Source: Bacillota bacterium (GTDB taxonomy: Bacteria; Bacillota; Clostridia; Christensenellales; SZUA-584). Taken from it: a stretch of 64,000 nucleotides of DNA. Positions 16,983 through 24,527 of this stretch are shown here, in pieces; positions within the stretch are counted from its first letter, which is position 1; each line of letters opens with the position of its first letter. The position numbers and the translations under genes are program-made. Location: contig JAEYPO010000039.1 of assembly GCA_023410595.1 (NCBI GenBank), positions 14,336-78,335 of the forward strand. Direction: 5' to 3'. Under the pieces are notes generated by a model. It saw only the letters and a list, made by a program, of their open reading frames with translations. It ran no database searches and was not told where the DNA came from.

Positions 16983-17675
16983 ATGTACATTCTTGCCGTT
17001 GATACTTCGGGAAACGTATGCTCCGCGGCGGTGCTTGACGATACGCGGATACTGGCGGAGACATACGTGGACAATAAAAAGACGCATTCCGAGACTCTCG
17101 CTCCCATGGCGGACGGGTGCCTTAAAAGCGCAGGGCTGGGCATAAAGGACATCGGCCTGTTTTGTTGCGCCGTCGGCCCCGGTTCGTTTACCGGCATACG
17201 CATAGGAGCGGGCCTTATAAAAGCGCTCGCGCACGCCTCGGGCAAACCTGCGGTAGGTGTAAATACGCTCGACGCGCTTGCCCTGAATATGGCGGGAACG
17301 GACGAGATCGTATGCCCGGTCATAGACGCGAGAAGGGGCGAGGTGTATACGGCGTCATACCGCGGCGGTGAAAGGATAACGGAGTACAGGGCCGTATTGC
17401 TGGATGCCGTGCTCGATGAGCTTGCCGGAGAAAAGACGGTGTTTTTGGGCGACGCGGCGATAAGTTTCGGCAAAAAGATACTCGAAGCGTCTGCTGCGTT
17501 CCGCATAGCGCATACCGGCATAGCGCTGCAGCGGGCAGGGTCGGTAGGGCTTGCGGCGCTTGCGCTGTATAATAAGGGCGCTTATGGCGACGCGTACAGC
17601 TTAGAGCCGTTCTATCTTCGTGAAACGCAGGCGGAACGGCTGCTGAAGGCCTCCCGCGCCTCAGACAAAAGCTGA
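16983..17675 (+). CDS. tsaB: tRNA threonylcarbamoyladenosine biosynthesis protein TsaB
   Basis: Inactive paralogue of TsaD that acts as a scaffold in t6A synthesis. It has 230 residues, opens with ILAVDTSGNVCSAAV and carries GPGSFTGIRIG near residue 65 and DARRGEVYTA near residue 115. It lies between tsaE and rimI with gaps of 3 and 2 bases. Confidence 0.95.
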   Translation: MYILAVDTSGNVCSAAVLDDTRILAETYVDNKKTHSETLAPMADGCLKSAGLGIKDIGLFCCAVGPGSFTGIRIGAGLIKALAHASGKPAVGVNTLDALALNMAGTDEIVCPVIDARRGEVYTASYRGGERITEYRAVLLDAVLDELAGEKTVFLGDAAISFGKKILEASAAFRIAHTGIALQRAGSVGLAALALYNKGAYGDAYSLEPFYLRETQAERLLKASRASDKS

Positions 17676-17677
17676 CC

Positions 17678-18145
17678 ATGGATATTCTTTATAGAAGAGC
17701 CGTCCCAAAAGACATAATCGACATTTTTTACGTTGAATCCCGGTGTTTCAAGTCGCCGTGGTCGATGGACTCTATACGCGAGGATATATGCGAAAACGAA
17801 CGCGCGGTATATGTGGTTGCCACGGAGAGCGCGCGCATAATAGGTTTTTGCGCCATGCATTCCGTGTTCGACGAAGGGCATATTATGAACGTCGCGGTGC
17901 TCGAGGAATACAGGGGAAAGCGCGTAGGCGAGAAGCTGCTGAAAAAGATGTTCGTGCTTGCTCCGCCCGAGGTCGTTAATTATACGCTGGAAGTAAGAGT
18001 TTCAAACGCGCCCGCAATAAAGCTTTACATGCGCATGGGGTTTCGCAGCTTCGGCTTGAGGCCTGGATATTATGCCGACACCGGAGAGAGCGCTATGATA
18101 ATGTGGCTGAATACCGGCACAGCAGGGGATACGGCCCGGCAATAA
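17678..18145 (+). CDS. rimI: Ribosomal protein S18 alanine N-acetyltransferase RimI
   Basis: GNAT-family acetyltransferase, 155 residues. The N-terminal DIIDIFYVESRCFKSPWS, the acetyl-CoA loop EYRGKRVGEKLL near residue 75 and the C-terminal LEVRVSNAPAIKLYMRMGF are all typical of RimI. It follows tsaB by two bases, the standard arrangement in Firmicutes. Confidence 0.93.
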   Translation: MDILYRRAVPKDIIDIFYVESRCFKSPWSMDSIREDICENERAVYVVATESARIIGFCAMHSVFDEGHIMNVAVLEEYRGKRVGEKLLKKMFVLAPPEVVNYTLEVRVSNAPAIKLYMRMGFRSFGLRPGYYADTGESAMIMWLNTGTAGDTARQ

Positions 18146-18277
18146 GCTCCATATAACGATACAAAAATTTATTCTTATTATTTATAAATAAAATCGGTAT
18201 TTATTCAAGGCATATGTTTACATAATGTTCTTTAATATTGTATAATTAGATATATTATATAGGGAGGTTGTTATCAT

Positions 18278-18658
18278 ATGTCGGATCAAAAGAACTCTTT
18301 GGGCATGGATCAAAAAACGGCAAGCTGGTTCGCTTACATTCTTTCCATAATAAGCGGCGTCATTCTTTTGGCAACGGAAAAAGATGATAAAACTGTGCGC
18401 ACGCACGCGTGGCAGTCTGTTGTATTGGGCTGCTTCTTCGTAGCGGTGTATATCGTGCTGGGTATACTTGCGGCGATATTCTTTAACCCTTGGAACGTAG
18501 TCGCTTACGCCATGGGAGCGTTCAGCATATGGGGCTTTTTGTACCTTATAGCAGGCCTCGGCTGGATAGTGATTACGGTCATATGCATACTTAAAGCGCT
18601 GCAGGGCGACATATTCAAAATACCCGTTATATACGACAAGATAAAAAACCTCAAATAG
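18278..18658 (+). CDS. DUF4870 / Tic20-like small membrane protein
   Basis: Protein of 126 residues with three or four membrane spans and the DUF4870 look: ASWFAYILSIISGVILLATEKDDKTVRTHAWQS, in which a His/Trp-containing loop follows the first helix pair. Function unknown in the family. GGGAGG is 10 bases before the ATG. It is alone, followed by a terminator and a repeat-rich spacer. Confidence 0.8.
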   Translation: MSDQKNSLGMDQKTASWFAYILSIISGVILLATEKDDKTVRTHAWQSVVLGCFFVAVYIVLGILAAIFFNPWNVVAYAMGAFSIWGFLYLIAGLGWIVITVICILKALQGDIFKIPVIYDKIKNLK

Positions 18659-18663
18659 ATATT

Positions 18664-18736
18664 ACCCCATCAAGTCTCACGACTTGCCGGGGCCCCCGAT
18701 TATCACCCCATCAAGTCTCACGACTTGCCGGGGCCC
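18664..18736. repeat. Tandem pair of a 32-base hairpin repeat
   Basis: Two identical 32-base copies (18664-18695 and 18705-18736) start with ACCCCAT and end with GGGGCCC; each contains CAAGTC and GACTTG around a 4-base loop and CCCC pairing with GGGG, so each folds into a hairpin. An inverted copy lies at 44820-44853 and a diverged one at 48801-48863. There is no U-tract after them. They look like an interspersed extragenic palindrome family. Confidence 0.8.
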
Positions 18737-18750
18737 ATATGAAAAGCTGA

Positions 18751-18774
18751 GGCTGGCGTTTACGCCAGCCTTTA
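18751..18774 (+). terminator. Terminator after the DUF4870 gene
   Basis: GGCTGGCG/CGCCAGCC with loop TTTA, followed by TTTATTAT. It lies beyond the hairpin repeats. Confidence 0.75.
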
Positions 18775-18789
18775 TTATCATAGAAAAAA

Positions 18790-18808
18790 CCACACGCTGA
18801 GCGTGTGG
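18790..18808 (-). terminator. Minus-strand terminator-like hairpin without an obvious gene
   Basis: CCACACGC/GCGTGTGG with loop TGA; on the minus strand it is followed by TTTTTT. No gene ends here on that strand, so it may be a back-up for the 19204-20085 gene or part of the repeat region. Confidence 0.4.
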
Positions 18809-18933
18809 AGCAACGGATAGCTTTAGCGTTTGAAAAATATTTTTGAAATAATAAAATAATGTCCCTAGGCTTAATAATAAACAAACCAGAAATCAAAGAT
18901 AGATAAAGGGAAAACACAGTTCAAACAAATTAA

Positions 18934-19039
18934 AGATTCTTCGCTTGCGCTCTGAATGACAGAAGCAACTAATGAGAAAATCAGGCTTTATTGACGTAAG
19001 CTCATATGTCATTCAGAGGACCGAAGGGACGAAGAATCT
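18934..19039. repeat. Inverted-repeat element (MITE-like)
   Basis: AGATTCTTCGCTTGCGCTCTGAATGACA (18934-18961) reappears inverted, with changes, at 19007-19039 (TGTCATTCAGAG...GAAGAATCT). The roughly 106-base unit has no coding content. A single related arm occurs at 56687-56719. The rest of this 545-base spacer (18659-19203) holds only hairpins and this element; I see no gene in it. Confidence 0.6.
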
Positions 19040-19114
19040 TAGCCCCATGCGGCTATAGGAACCGTAATATGCCGCGAGGCTGTCCAGCAAGAGTCCCTTA
19101 TAGGGTTCAAGAAA

Positions 19115-19137
19115 AACCACCCCTTGAAGGGGTGGTT
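19115..19137 (-). terminator. Second hairpin downstream of the zinc-ribbon gene
   Basis: AACCACCCC/GGGGTGGTT with loop TTGAA; on the minus strand it is followed by TTTTTC. It probably backs up the terminator at 19154-19185. Confidence 0.5.
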
Positions 19138-19153
19138 GATTATTTAAAATGTA

Positions 19154-19185
19154 AAAGCTCCTCCCAAGCAACGGGGAGGAGCTTT
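19154..19185 (-). terminator. Terminator of the zinc-ribbon membrane protein gene
   Basis: A 12-bp perfect stem AAAGCTCCTCCC/GGGAGGAGCTTT with an 8-base loop; on the minus strand the T-run follows. It starts 19 bases past the stop of the 19204-20085 gene. Confidence 0.8.
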
Positions 19186-19203
19186 ATGTTTCATAAAGAG
19201 AGG

Positions 19204-20085
19204 TTAATCCTGCGGGCTTAAGTCCACTTTGCCGTTCGTTATCGAATAGATTAAATTATCGTAATTCCCATATGCCTTCTGCACATATTTGTCGAAGTAT
19301 ATAAACGAGAAGAACAGCGCGCCCGTAACGAGCGTCCACAAAAGTACGGAAAGCGCTATATTCTTTTTGCGCTTGCTTGCTAGTTTGGGTTCGCGCTTAC
19401 TCGATTTCTCCTTATGCTGCTCGCGTATTATACGGGGCTGTGACGACGCCGCCCTGTAACGGCGCTCTATAGGCTGATCAGCCGTATTTTCTTTTGACGC
19501 AGTTTCAGATGTGTCGGCTTCTTCTATCTCAAGCCATTGCTTTGGAGGAGCGGGCTCATCCGGGGAAGAGGACGCCTGCTTTTTTTGCTTATACTCGCGC
19601 ATGAACTCGTCCGGGTCGAAGCTCTGAAGATCGTCTATCTCGGGCAGATTGATATTCATAATGTTTTCGAGATACCGGGGCGAATAATCGTTGTCATCCG
19701 AAACCGGCTCGCCGCTCGATACATCCGCTTTCTCATCCGCCGCGACGCTCGCGTCAAGGTCGTAAGGCTTGATGGGGTGCAAATCAGGCCCGGCTACAGG
19801 GGAAGCTGAGTCCGGCGCTTCAAAATCGCCGCCCGCCGTTTCTAAACCGATGTCGTCTTCACGCGATTCCTTTACTTCCGCATCGGATGGGAAATCTTCG
19901 TTATAGACGATAAAGCTCTGAGGAAAGTCTTTAATCTTTGGCTTACTGCCTTCAGCCGCTGCACTGGCCGCGGCGTCGGGAGATATGTTGTTCTGTATCT
20001 GTATGACCTCCACGACCGTTCCGCATCTTGGGCACAGCACATCGATATTACTAAGTTTATTGCCGCAGTTAGGGCATCTGTCCAT
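19204..20085 (-). CDS. Zinc-ribbon protein with C-terminal membrane anchor
   Basis: Function not recognised. The 293-residue product opens with a zinc ribbon (CPNCGNKL and CPRCGTVV, residues 4-23), then a long acidic, low-complexity linker (about residues 30-190), a basic patch (RRYRAASS to KRKK), and one membrane helix (about residues 244-266) with a short outer tail. This layout is common in poorly characterised Firmicutes membrane proteins. CGGAGG precedes the ATG. It is divergent from the cysteine desulfurase gene. Confidence 0.75.
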   Translation of the reverse strand: MDRCPNCGNKLSNIDVLCPRCGTVVEVIQIQNNISPDAAASAAAEGSKPKIKDFPQSFIVYNEDFPSDAEVKESREDDIGLETAGGDFEAPDSASPVAGPDLHPIKPYDLDASVAADEKADVSSGEPVSDDNDYSPRYLENIMNINLPEIDDLQSFDPDEFMREYKQKKQASSSPDEPAPPKQWLEIEEADTSETASKENTADQPIERRYRAASSQPRIIREQHKEKSSKREPKLASKRKKNIALSVLLWTLVTGALFFSFIYFDKYVQKAYGNYDNLIYSITNGKVDLSPQD

Positions 20086-20195
20086 AATTACCTCCGAAGT
20101 ATTTACTGATTAGTACATAATAAAGCTTAAAAAAACACTTCGCGCATGTTATTATGGCTATTATATACTATTTTTTTAGCGGAGGCACTATTTTT

Positions 20196-21311
20196 TTGGA
20201 AATATATCTCGACAACGCGGCGACAACAAAGCCTGTGCTGGAAAAGGCACTGGCGCATCATATGCAGCAGGGCTGGTACAATCCCTCGTGTGCGTACGGG
20301 CCTGCGGCAAACGTCTTTATAGGAATGAAAAGGGCGCGGGAGCTGCTGACAGGAATAACGGGCGCGACGGGGGACTGCCTGTTTACGTCGGGCGGCACGG
20401 AAGCCAACAACACGGTTGTCATATCGTCCTTCAAGCCGGGCGCTCATTATATAACAAGCACGGTCGAGCATCCGTCTGTATATAACGCATTTAAACACAT
20501 AGAATCGCTGGGCGCTTGCGTGGATTACATTAAGCCTCAAGACTTCTGCATAAGGGCGCAGGACGTAGAGGGAGCGGTACGAAAGAACACGGCGCTTGTA
20601 AGCATAATGAACGTAAACAACGAAACAGGCGCGCTTAATGACATAGCGGCTATAGCGCGGGTTGTCAAGTCGGCAAACGAAGCGGCGCTGTTCCATTCGG
20701 ACGGCGTGCAGGCGCTTTTTAAAACTGCTATAGACCTCAGCGCGAATGTGGATTATTATACTGTAAGCGCGCACAAGATACACGCGCTCAAAGGCACGGG
20801 CGCGCTGCTCACCGGGAGGGACGCAGTACTGCGCGGGCTGCTGCACGGCGGGGAGCAGGAGTATACGCTGCGCCCCGGAACGGAGAACACACTCGGCATA
20901 CAGGCGTTTAGTGAAGCGCTTGAGCGGGGCAAAGAAAGCGTAACCTCCTCCATAGAAAAGGTTGAGGCGCTGCAGCATAGGCTGCTCAGCGCGCTCGAAA
21001 GAATGGAGGACGCGCGTGTCAACCTGCCGGCCAGCAAAGTGCCCCATATCGTCAGCGTGTCGTTTCCCGGCATACGGGCGGAGGTCCTCGTGCGCGTGCT
21101 GGGGGAGAAGGGCATATATATAGGCACGGGGGCGGCGTGTTCGCGCGGCAAGGTGAGCAGGGTGCTGCTGGAAAGCGGATTCAGCAAGCAAGCGGCTGAA
21201 GGCACCATAAGGATAAGCATGAGCGCGCTCAATAAGGAATCCGACATTGACATATGCGCTGAAGAACTGGAAAAGGCTGTAAAGAAGTTAAGGAGTTTTG
21301 GCAGAAGATAG
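20196..21311 (+). CDS. Cysteine desulfurase (NifS/IscS family)
   Basis: PLP enzyme that takes sulfur from cysteine. The 371 residues start EIYLDNAATTKP, carry the PLP lysine in VSAHKIHALKGTGAL near residue 195 and the catalytic Cys in GAACSRG near residue 320. I chose TTG at 20196 because GCGGAGG lies 10 bases before it and it begins the conserved N-terminus; the frame is open upstream to 20154. thiI follows directly and no iscU is next to it, so the likely job is sulfur supply for tRNA 4-thiouridine. Confidence 0.93.
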   Translation: MEIYLDNAATTKPVLEKALAHHMQQGWYNPSCAYGPAANVFIGMKRARELLTGITGATGDCLFTSGGTEANNTVVISSFKPGAHYITSTVEHPSVYNAFKHIESLGACVDYIKPQDFCIRAQDVEGAVRKNTALVSIMNVNNETGALNDIAAIARVVKSANEAALFHSDGVQALFKTAIDLSANVDYYTVSAHKIHALKGTGALLTGRDAVLRGLLHGGEQEYTLRPGTENTLGIQAFSEALERGKESVTSSIEKVEALQHRLLSALERMEDARVNLPASKVPHIVSVSFPGIRAEVLVRVLGEKGIYIGTGAACSRGKVSRVLLESGFSKQAAEGTIRISMSALNKESDIDICAEELEKAVKKLRSFGRR

Positions 21312-21312
21312 C

Positions 21313-22488
21313 ATGGAAAATATAATCATCATAAGATACGCGGAGATACATTTAAAAGGGCTCAACAGGCCGTACTTTGAGAAGGCGCTCGCAAAGAACA
21401 TTGAGGCCGCGCTTTTTGGCGTTTCGGGCGCAAGAGTGAAAAGGGGAGAGAGCCGCATATACGTCGAGGGAGTAGCCGAGACGGATTTAAACAAGGCGTT
21501 TGACGCGCTGGGGCGAGTGTTCGGCATACATTCATACAGCCTGGCGGTGCGCCTTGAGCAGGACATACAAAAAGCGGCTCATATTCTCGCCGATATGGTA
21601 AAGTCCGAGAAGGAAAGGCTGCGCCTTGAAGCAGCCACGTTCAGGGTGGAAGCGAAGCGTGCGGACAAGCGGTTCCCGCTTAACTCAATAGATATCGCAA
21701 GACAGGCGGGAGCGATAATACTGGAAAACGTAGAAGGGCTCAAGGTGGATCTGGAGAACCCGGATATTACCGCGTACCTTGAAATGCGCGACATGGCGTA
21801 CTGCTACACACAGGTAATGAAAGGTCCTGGCGGCATGCCGGTAGGGTGCAACGGCAGCGCGATGCTGCTGCTCTCAGGGGGCATAGACAGCCCGGTAGCG
21901 GGCATAATGGTCGCAAAGAGGGGCGTTTCGCTCTCGGCGGTGCACTTCGAGAGCTTCCCGTATACTAGCGACAAGGCGCTTGACAAAGTCGTTGACCTCG
22001 GCAAGATAATGGCGAAGTATACCGGGGCGATAAAGCTGCACGTGATAAGGTTTACCGACATACAAATGAAGCTTTACCAGGACTGCCCGCCCGATTACCT
22101 TACGGTGCTCATGCGACGCTTCATGATGCGAATAGCACAAAGACTGGCTCTTGCCGACGGGTGCCTTGCGCTGGCGACGGGGGAGAGCGTGGGGCAGGTG
22201 GCGAGCCAGACACTCGAGAACCTTGCCGCCACTAACAGCGTTGTTTCGCTGCCCGTGCTGCGGCCGCTCATAGCCATGGACAAGAATGAGATAATCGAGC
22301 GCGCGGAGGAATACGGCACGTTCAAGACGTCGATACTGCCGTTTGAGGACTGCTGCACCGTGTTCGTGCCGAAGCATCCCATAACACGGCCACGCCTTAA
22401 TGAAGTGGAAAAGGCGGAAGCGGGGCTGAATACAGACGAAATGGTAAACGCGGCCATAGCCGCGGATAACGTGAAAATAATAGAATAA
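21313..22488 (+). CDS. thiI: tRNA 4-thiouridine synthase ThiI
   Basis: Makes s4U8 in tRNA, and may supply thiamine thiazole sulfur. About 391 residues: an N-terminal ferredoxin-like and THUMP region (to about residue 165), then a PP-loop ATP pyrophosphatase with SGGIDSP near residue 195. The C-terminal rhodanese domain of the E. coli enzyme is absent, as in most Firmicutes, where a dedicated NifS-like partner is used; that partner is the gene just upstream. The start is uncertain: AAGGAG at 21290 is too close to a TTG at 21298 and far from the ATG at 21313. Confidence 0.94.
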   Translation: MENIIIIRYAEIHLKGLNRPYFEKALAKNIEAALFGVSGARVKRGESRIYVEGVAETDLNKAFDALGRVFGIHSYSLAVRLEQDIQKAAHILADMVKSEKERLRLEAATFRVEAKRADKRFPLNSIDIARQAGAIILENVEGLKVDLENPDITAYLEMRDMAYCYTQVMKGPGGMPVGCNGSAMLLLSGGIDSPVAGIMVAKRGVSLSAVHFESFPYTSDKALDKVVDLGKIMAKYTGAIKLHVIRFTDIQMKLYQDCPPDYLTVLMRRFMMRIAQRLALADGCLALATGESVGQVASQTLENLAATNSVVSLPVLRPLIAMDKNEIIERAEEYGTFKTSILPFEDCCTVFVPKHPITRPRLNEVEKAEAGLNTDEMVNAAIAADNVKIIE

Positions 22489-22499
22489 TATGGCTGTCC

Positions 22500-22517
22500 A
22501 AAAGCCGCAAGGCTTTT
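22500..22517 (+). terminator. Short hairpin with GCAA tetraloop after thiI
   Basis: AAAAGCC/GGCTTTT closed by a GCAA loop, 11 bases past the thiI stop. It may be a weak terminator or separate thiI from the small gene that follows. Confidence 0.4.
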
Positions 22518-22540
22518 ATGGCGGCAAGGGGGTAGAAACG

Positions 22541-22684
22541 GTGAGCAATACAAAAGGCGACGCCAAAAAAAGCACGAAAGCAAGCAGGCACAAGCGTACG
22601 GTAAGGATTATACAGAGCGTAATAGCCATAGTAATAGCGCTCGGTATGATCATTACTATGTTTGTAATGTTTCTGGACAATTAG
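22541..22684 (+). CDS. Small single-span membrane protein
   Basis: A 47-residue protein with a Lys/Ser/Thr-rich N-terminus (first 22 residues) and one C-terminal membrane helix (IIQSVIAIVIALGMIITMFVM). I do not recognise the family; similar tiny basic-plus-helix proteins are widespread in Clostridia. The GTG at 22541 follows AAGGGGG at good spacing; the frame also opens at an ATG at 22490, but that would cover the hairpin. It is probably read with thiI. Confidence 0.55.
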   Translation: MSNTKGDAKKSTKASRHKRTVRIIQSVIAIVIALGMIITMFVMFLDN

Positions 22685-22704
22685 AGATATTAAGAGTATA
22701 TGAT

Positions 22705-22730
22705 AGAAGCCCCGAATGCTCGGGGCTTCT
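22705..22730. terminator. Bidirectional hairpin between the small membrane gene and hydA
   Basis: An 11-bp perfect stem AGAAGCCCCGA/TCGGGGCTTCT with loop ATGC between convergent genes. U-tracts are weak on both sides, but the position fits a terminator for both. Confidence 0.65.
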
Positions 22731-22766
22731 ATCCGTTGTTAATATAAGTTAGGTATTAGGGGTAAC

Positions 22767-24509
22767 TTATTTATATTTAGGCTTTGCCACATAATGTGTG
22801 TGCAGCAGATCATGCGCCTTGTGGCTGCCCGGGCTCCCGAGGAACTCCTCATAAAGCTTCTGCACTTCCGCGTTTTTATGCGACTTCCTCTTTGTCTTGC
22901 CGGCGTCTTCCGAATACGTGGCTTTAGCGCGCAGCACATAAGGGGAGGCTTCCAGCCTGTCCTGTGCCGAAACGATGGGTTGTCCGCCGCCGGTTACGCA
23001 GCCGCCGGGGCATCCCATTATCTCAATGAAGTGGTATGTCTTTTCGCCCGACCTCACGGCTTCAAGCAGCTTCTTGGCGTTGCCGGTGCCGCTGGCGACC
23101 GCAACCTTAATGTCCATGCCGGCGACGTTTACCGTCGCTTCCTTGACGCCGTCGATGCCTCTTACGCATTCATAATCTATGTCATCCAAATCCTTGCCGG
23201 TAAGTATATCGGCCACCGTGCGCAGCGCGGCTTCCATAACGCCGCCCGTCGCGCCGAATATCACGCCCGCGCCCGTAGATTCGCCGAGAACGCTGTCGAA
23301 ATCCTCGTCCTGCAGCCTCGCAAAGTCTATATTAGACTGCTTTATCATCCTGGCGAGTTCTCTCGTTGTAAGCACGGCGTCAACGTTAGCAAGACCGTCG
23401 TTTTTGAGTTCGGCTCTTTCTTTTTCATACTTCTTGGCCGTGCAGGGCATAACTGATACGACGTATATGCTCTTCGGGTCAAGATTTAGCTTCTTTGCAA
23501 GATACGACTTGATGACCGCACCCTCCATCTCGTGAGGCGACTTGCATGACGATAGGTTGTCAAGGAAGTCGGGGAAGAACATCTCACAGTATTTTATCCA
23601 GCCGGGGCTGCAGGATGTGATCATAGGAAGCTTTCCGCCGTTCTTTATCCTGTCAAGCAGCTCCGTGCCTTCCTCCATTATCGTAAGGTCGGCCGCGAAG
23701 TCCGTGTCAAACACTCTTTCAAAGCCTATACGGCGAAGCGCCGCCGCCATCTTGCCGGTAACGCTCGTTCCCATCGGAAGGCCGAATTCTTCGCCCAGCG
23801 CGAAACGGACGGCGGGGGCGGTTTGCACGAACACATGCTTTGTCTTATCATGCAGCGCTGCCCATACGTTGTCTATCTCGCTCTTTTCGGAAAGCGCTCC
23901 CACCGGGCAGGCGGTGATGCACTGACCGCAGTTGATGCACAGCACGTCGCTTAAGTCTTTGCCGAATACCGGCTCTACAGTCGTCTTGAATCCTCTGTTC
24001 GTGGCGCCAATAGCTCCGATCTTCTGAACTTTGTTGCACATGGCTATACAGCGTCTGCAGAGTATGCACTTATTCTGGTCGCGCACTATGGACGGCGAAG
24101 ACGTATCGAGAGGCCTGTCTGTCTTTTCGCCCTCGAAAACCGTGTCGTCCTCCACGCCCAGCTCTTCGCAGAGCTTTTGAAGCTCGCAGCTCTGGTTCCT
24201 TATACAGCTTAAGCACTTCTTCTCGTGGTTGGAGAGTATGAGCTCTAAGTTCGTCTTCCTTGCTTCCTGCACCGTCTTGGAGTTTGTGGACACTACCATG
24301 CCGTTGCTTACGGGCAGCACGCAGGAGGCCTGAAGGCCTCTTCCGCCTTCTATCATTTCCACAAGGCACATTCTGCACGCGCCTATCGCGTTAACACCCT
24401 TCAAATAGCAGAGCGTGGGTATTTTAATATTAGCTTTTCTTGCCGCTTCAAGCACCGTAGTGTTGTCGGGCACTTCTACTTTTATGCCGTCTATTGTTAA
24501 AGATACCAT
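22767..24509 (-). CDS. hydA: [FeFe] hydrogenase catalytic subunit, NADH-linked type (HydA)
   Basis: Catalytic subunit of a multimeric hydrogenase that couples NADH and, in studied relatives, ferredoxin to H2 by electron bifurcation. In order: an N-terminal [2Fe-2S] domain (Cys residues in CYLKGVNAIGACRMC), a His-Cys3 [4Fe-4S] motif (HEKKCLSC...C), two [4Fe-4S] clusters (CILCRRCIAMC and CINCGQCITACP), then the H-cluster domain with L1 TSCSPGW, L2 MPCTAKKYE and L3 EIMGCPGGCVTGGG. Length 580 is a little short of Thermotoga HydA. Last gene of the operon; GGAGAG precedes the ATG. Confidence 0.95.
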   Translation of the reverse strand: MVSLTIDGIKVEVPDNTTVLEAARKANIKIPTLCYLKGVNAIGACRMCLVEMIEGGRGLQASCVLPVSNGMVVSTNSKTVQEARKTNLELILSNHEKKCLSCIRNQSCELQKLCEELGVEDDTVFEGEKTDRPLDTSSPSIVRDQNKCILCRRCIAMCNKVQKIGAIGATNRGFKTTVEPVFGKDLSDVLCINCGQCITACPVGALSEKSEIDNVWAALHDKTKHVFVQTAPAVRFALGEEFGLPMGTSVTGKMAAALRRIGFERVFDTDFAADLTIMEEGTELLDRIKNGGKLPMITSCSPGWIKYCEMFFPDFLDNLSSCKSPHEMEGAVIKSYLAKKLNLDPKSIYVVSVMPCTAKKYEKERAELKNDGLANVDAVLTTRELARMIKQSNIDFARLQDEDFDSVLGESTGAGVIFGATGGVMEAALRTVADILTGKDLDDIDYECVRGIDGVKEATVNVAGMDIKVAVASGTGNAKKLLEAVRSGEKTYHFIEIMGCPGGCVTGGGQPIVSAQDRLEASPYVLRAKATYSEDAGKTKRKSHKNAEVQKLYEEFLGSPGSHKAHDLLHTHYVAKPKYK

Positions 24510-24527
24510 GTCTTTTTCTCTCCTTTC

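Noticed and set aside
18664..18736. CRISPR-like tandem repeats
   Set aside because: Only two copies with a 9-base gap, each self-complementary over its length; no array or cas gene.
20127..21191. 354-residue minus-strand frame over the cysteine desulfurase
   Set aside because: The plus-strand protein has catalytic motifs and a ribosome site; the minus frame is rich in Arg/His/Tyr as expected for a shadow.
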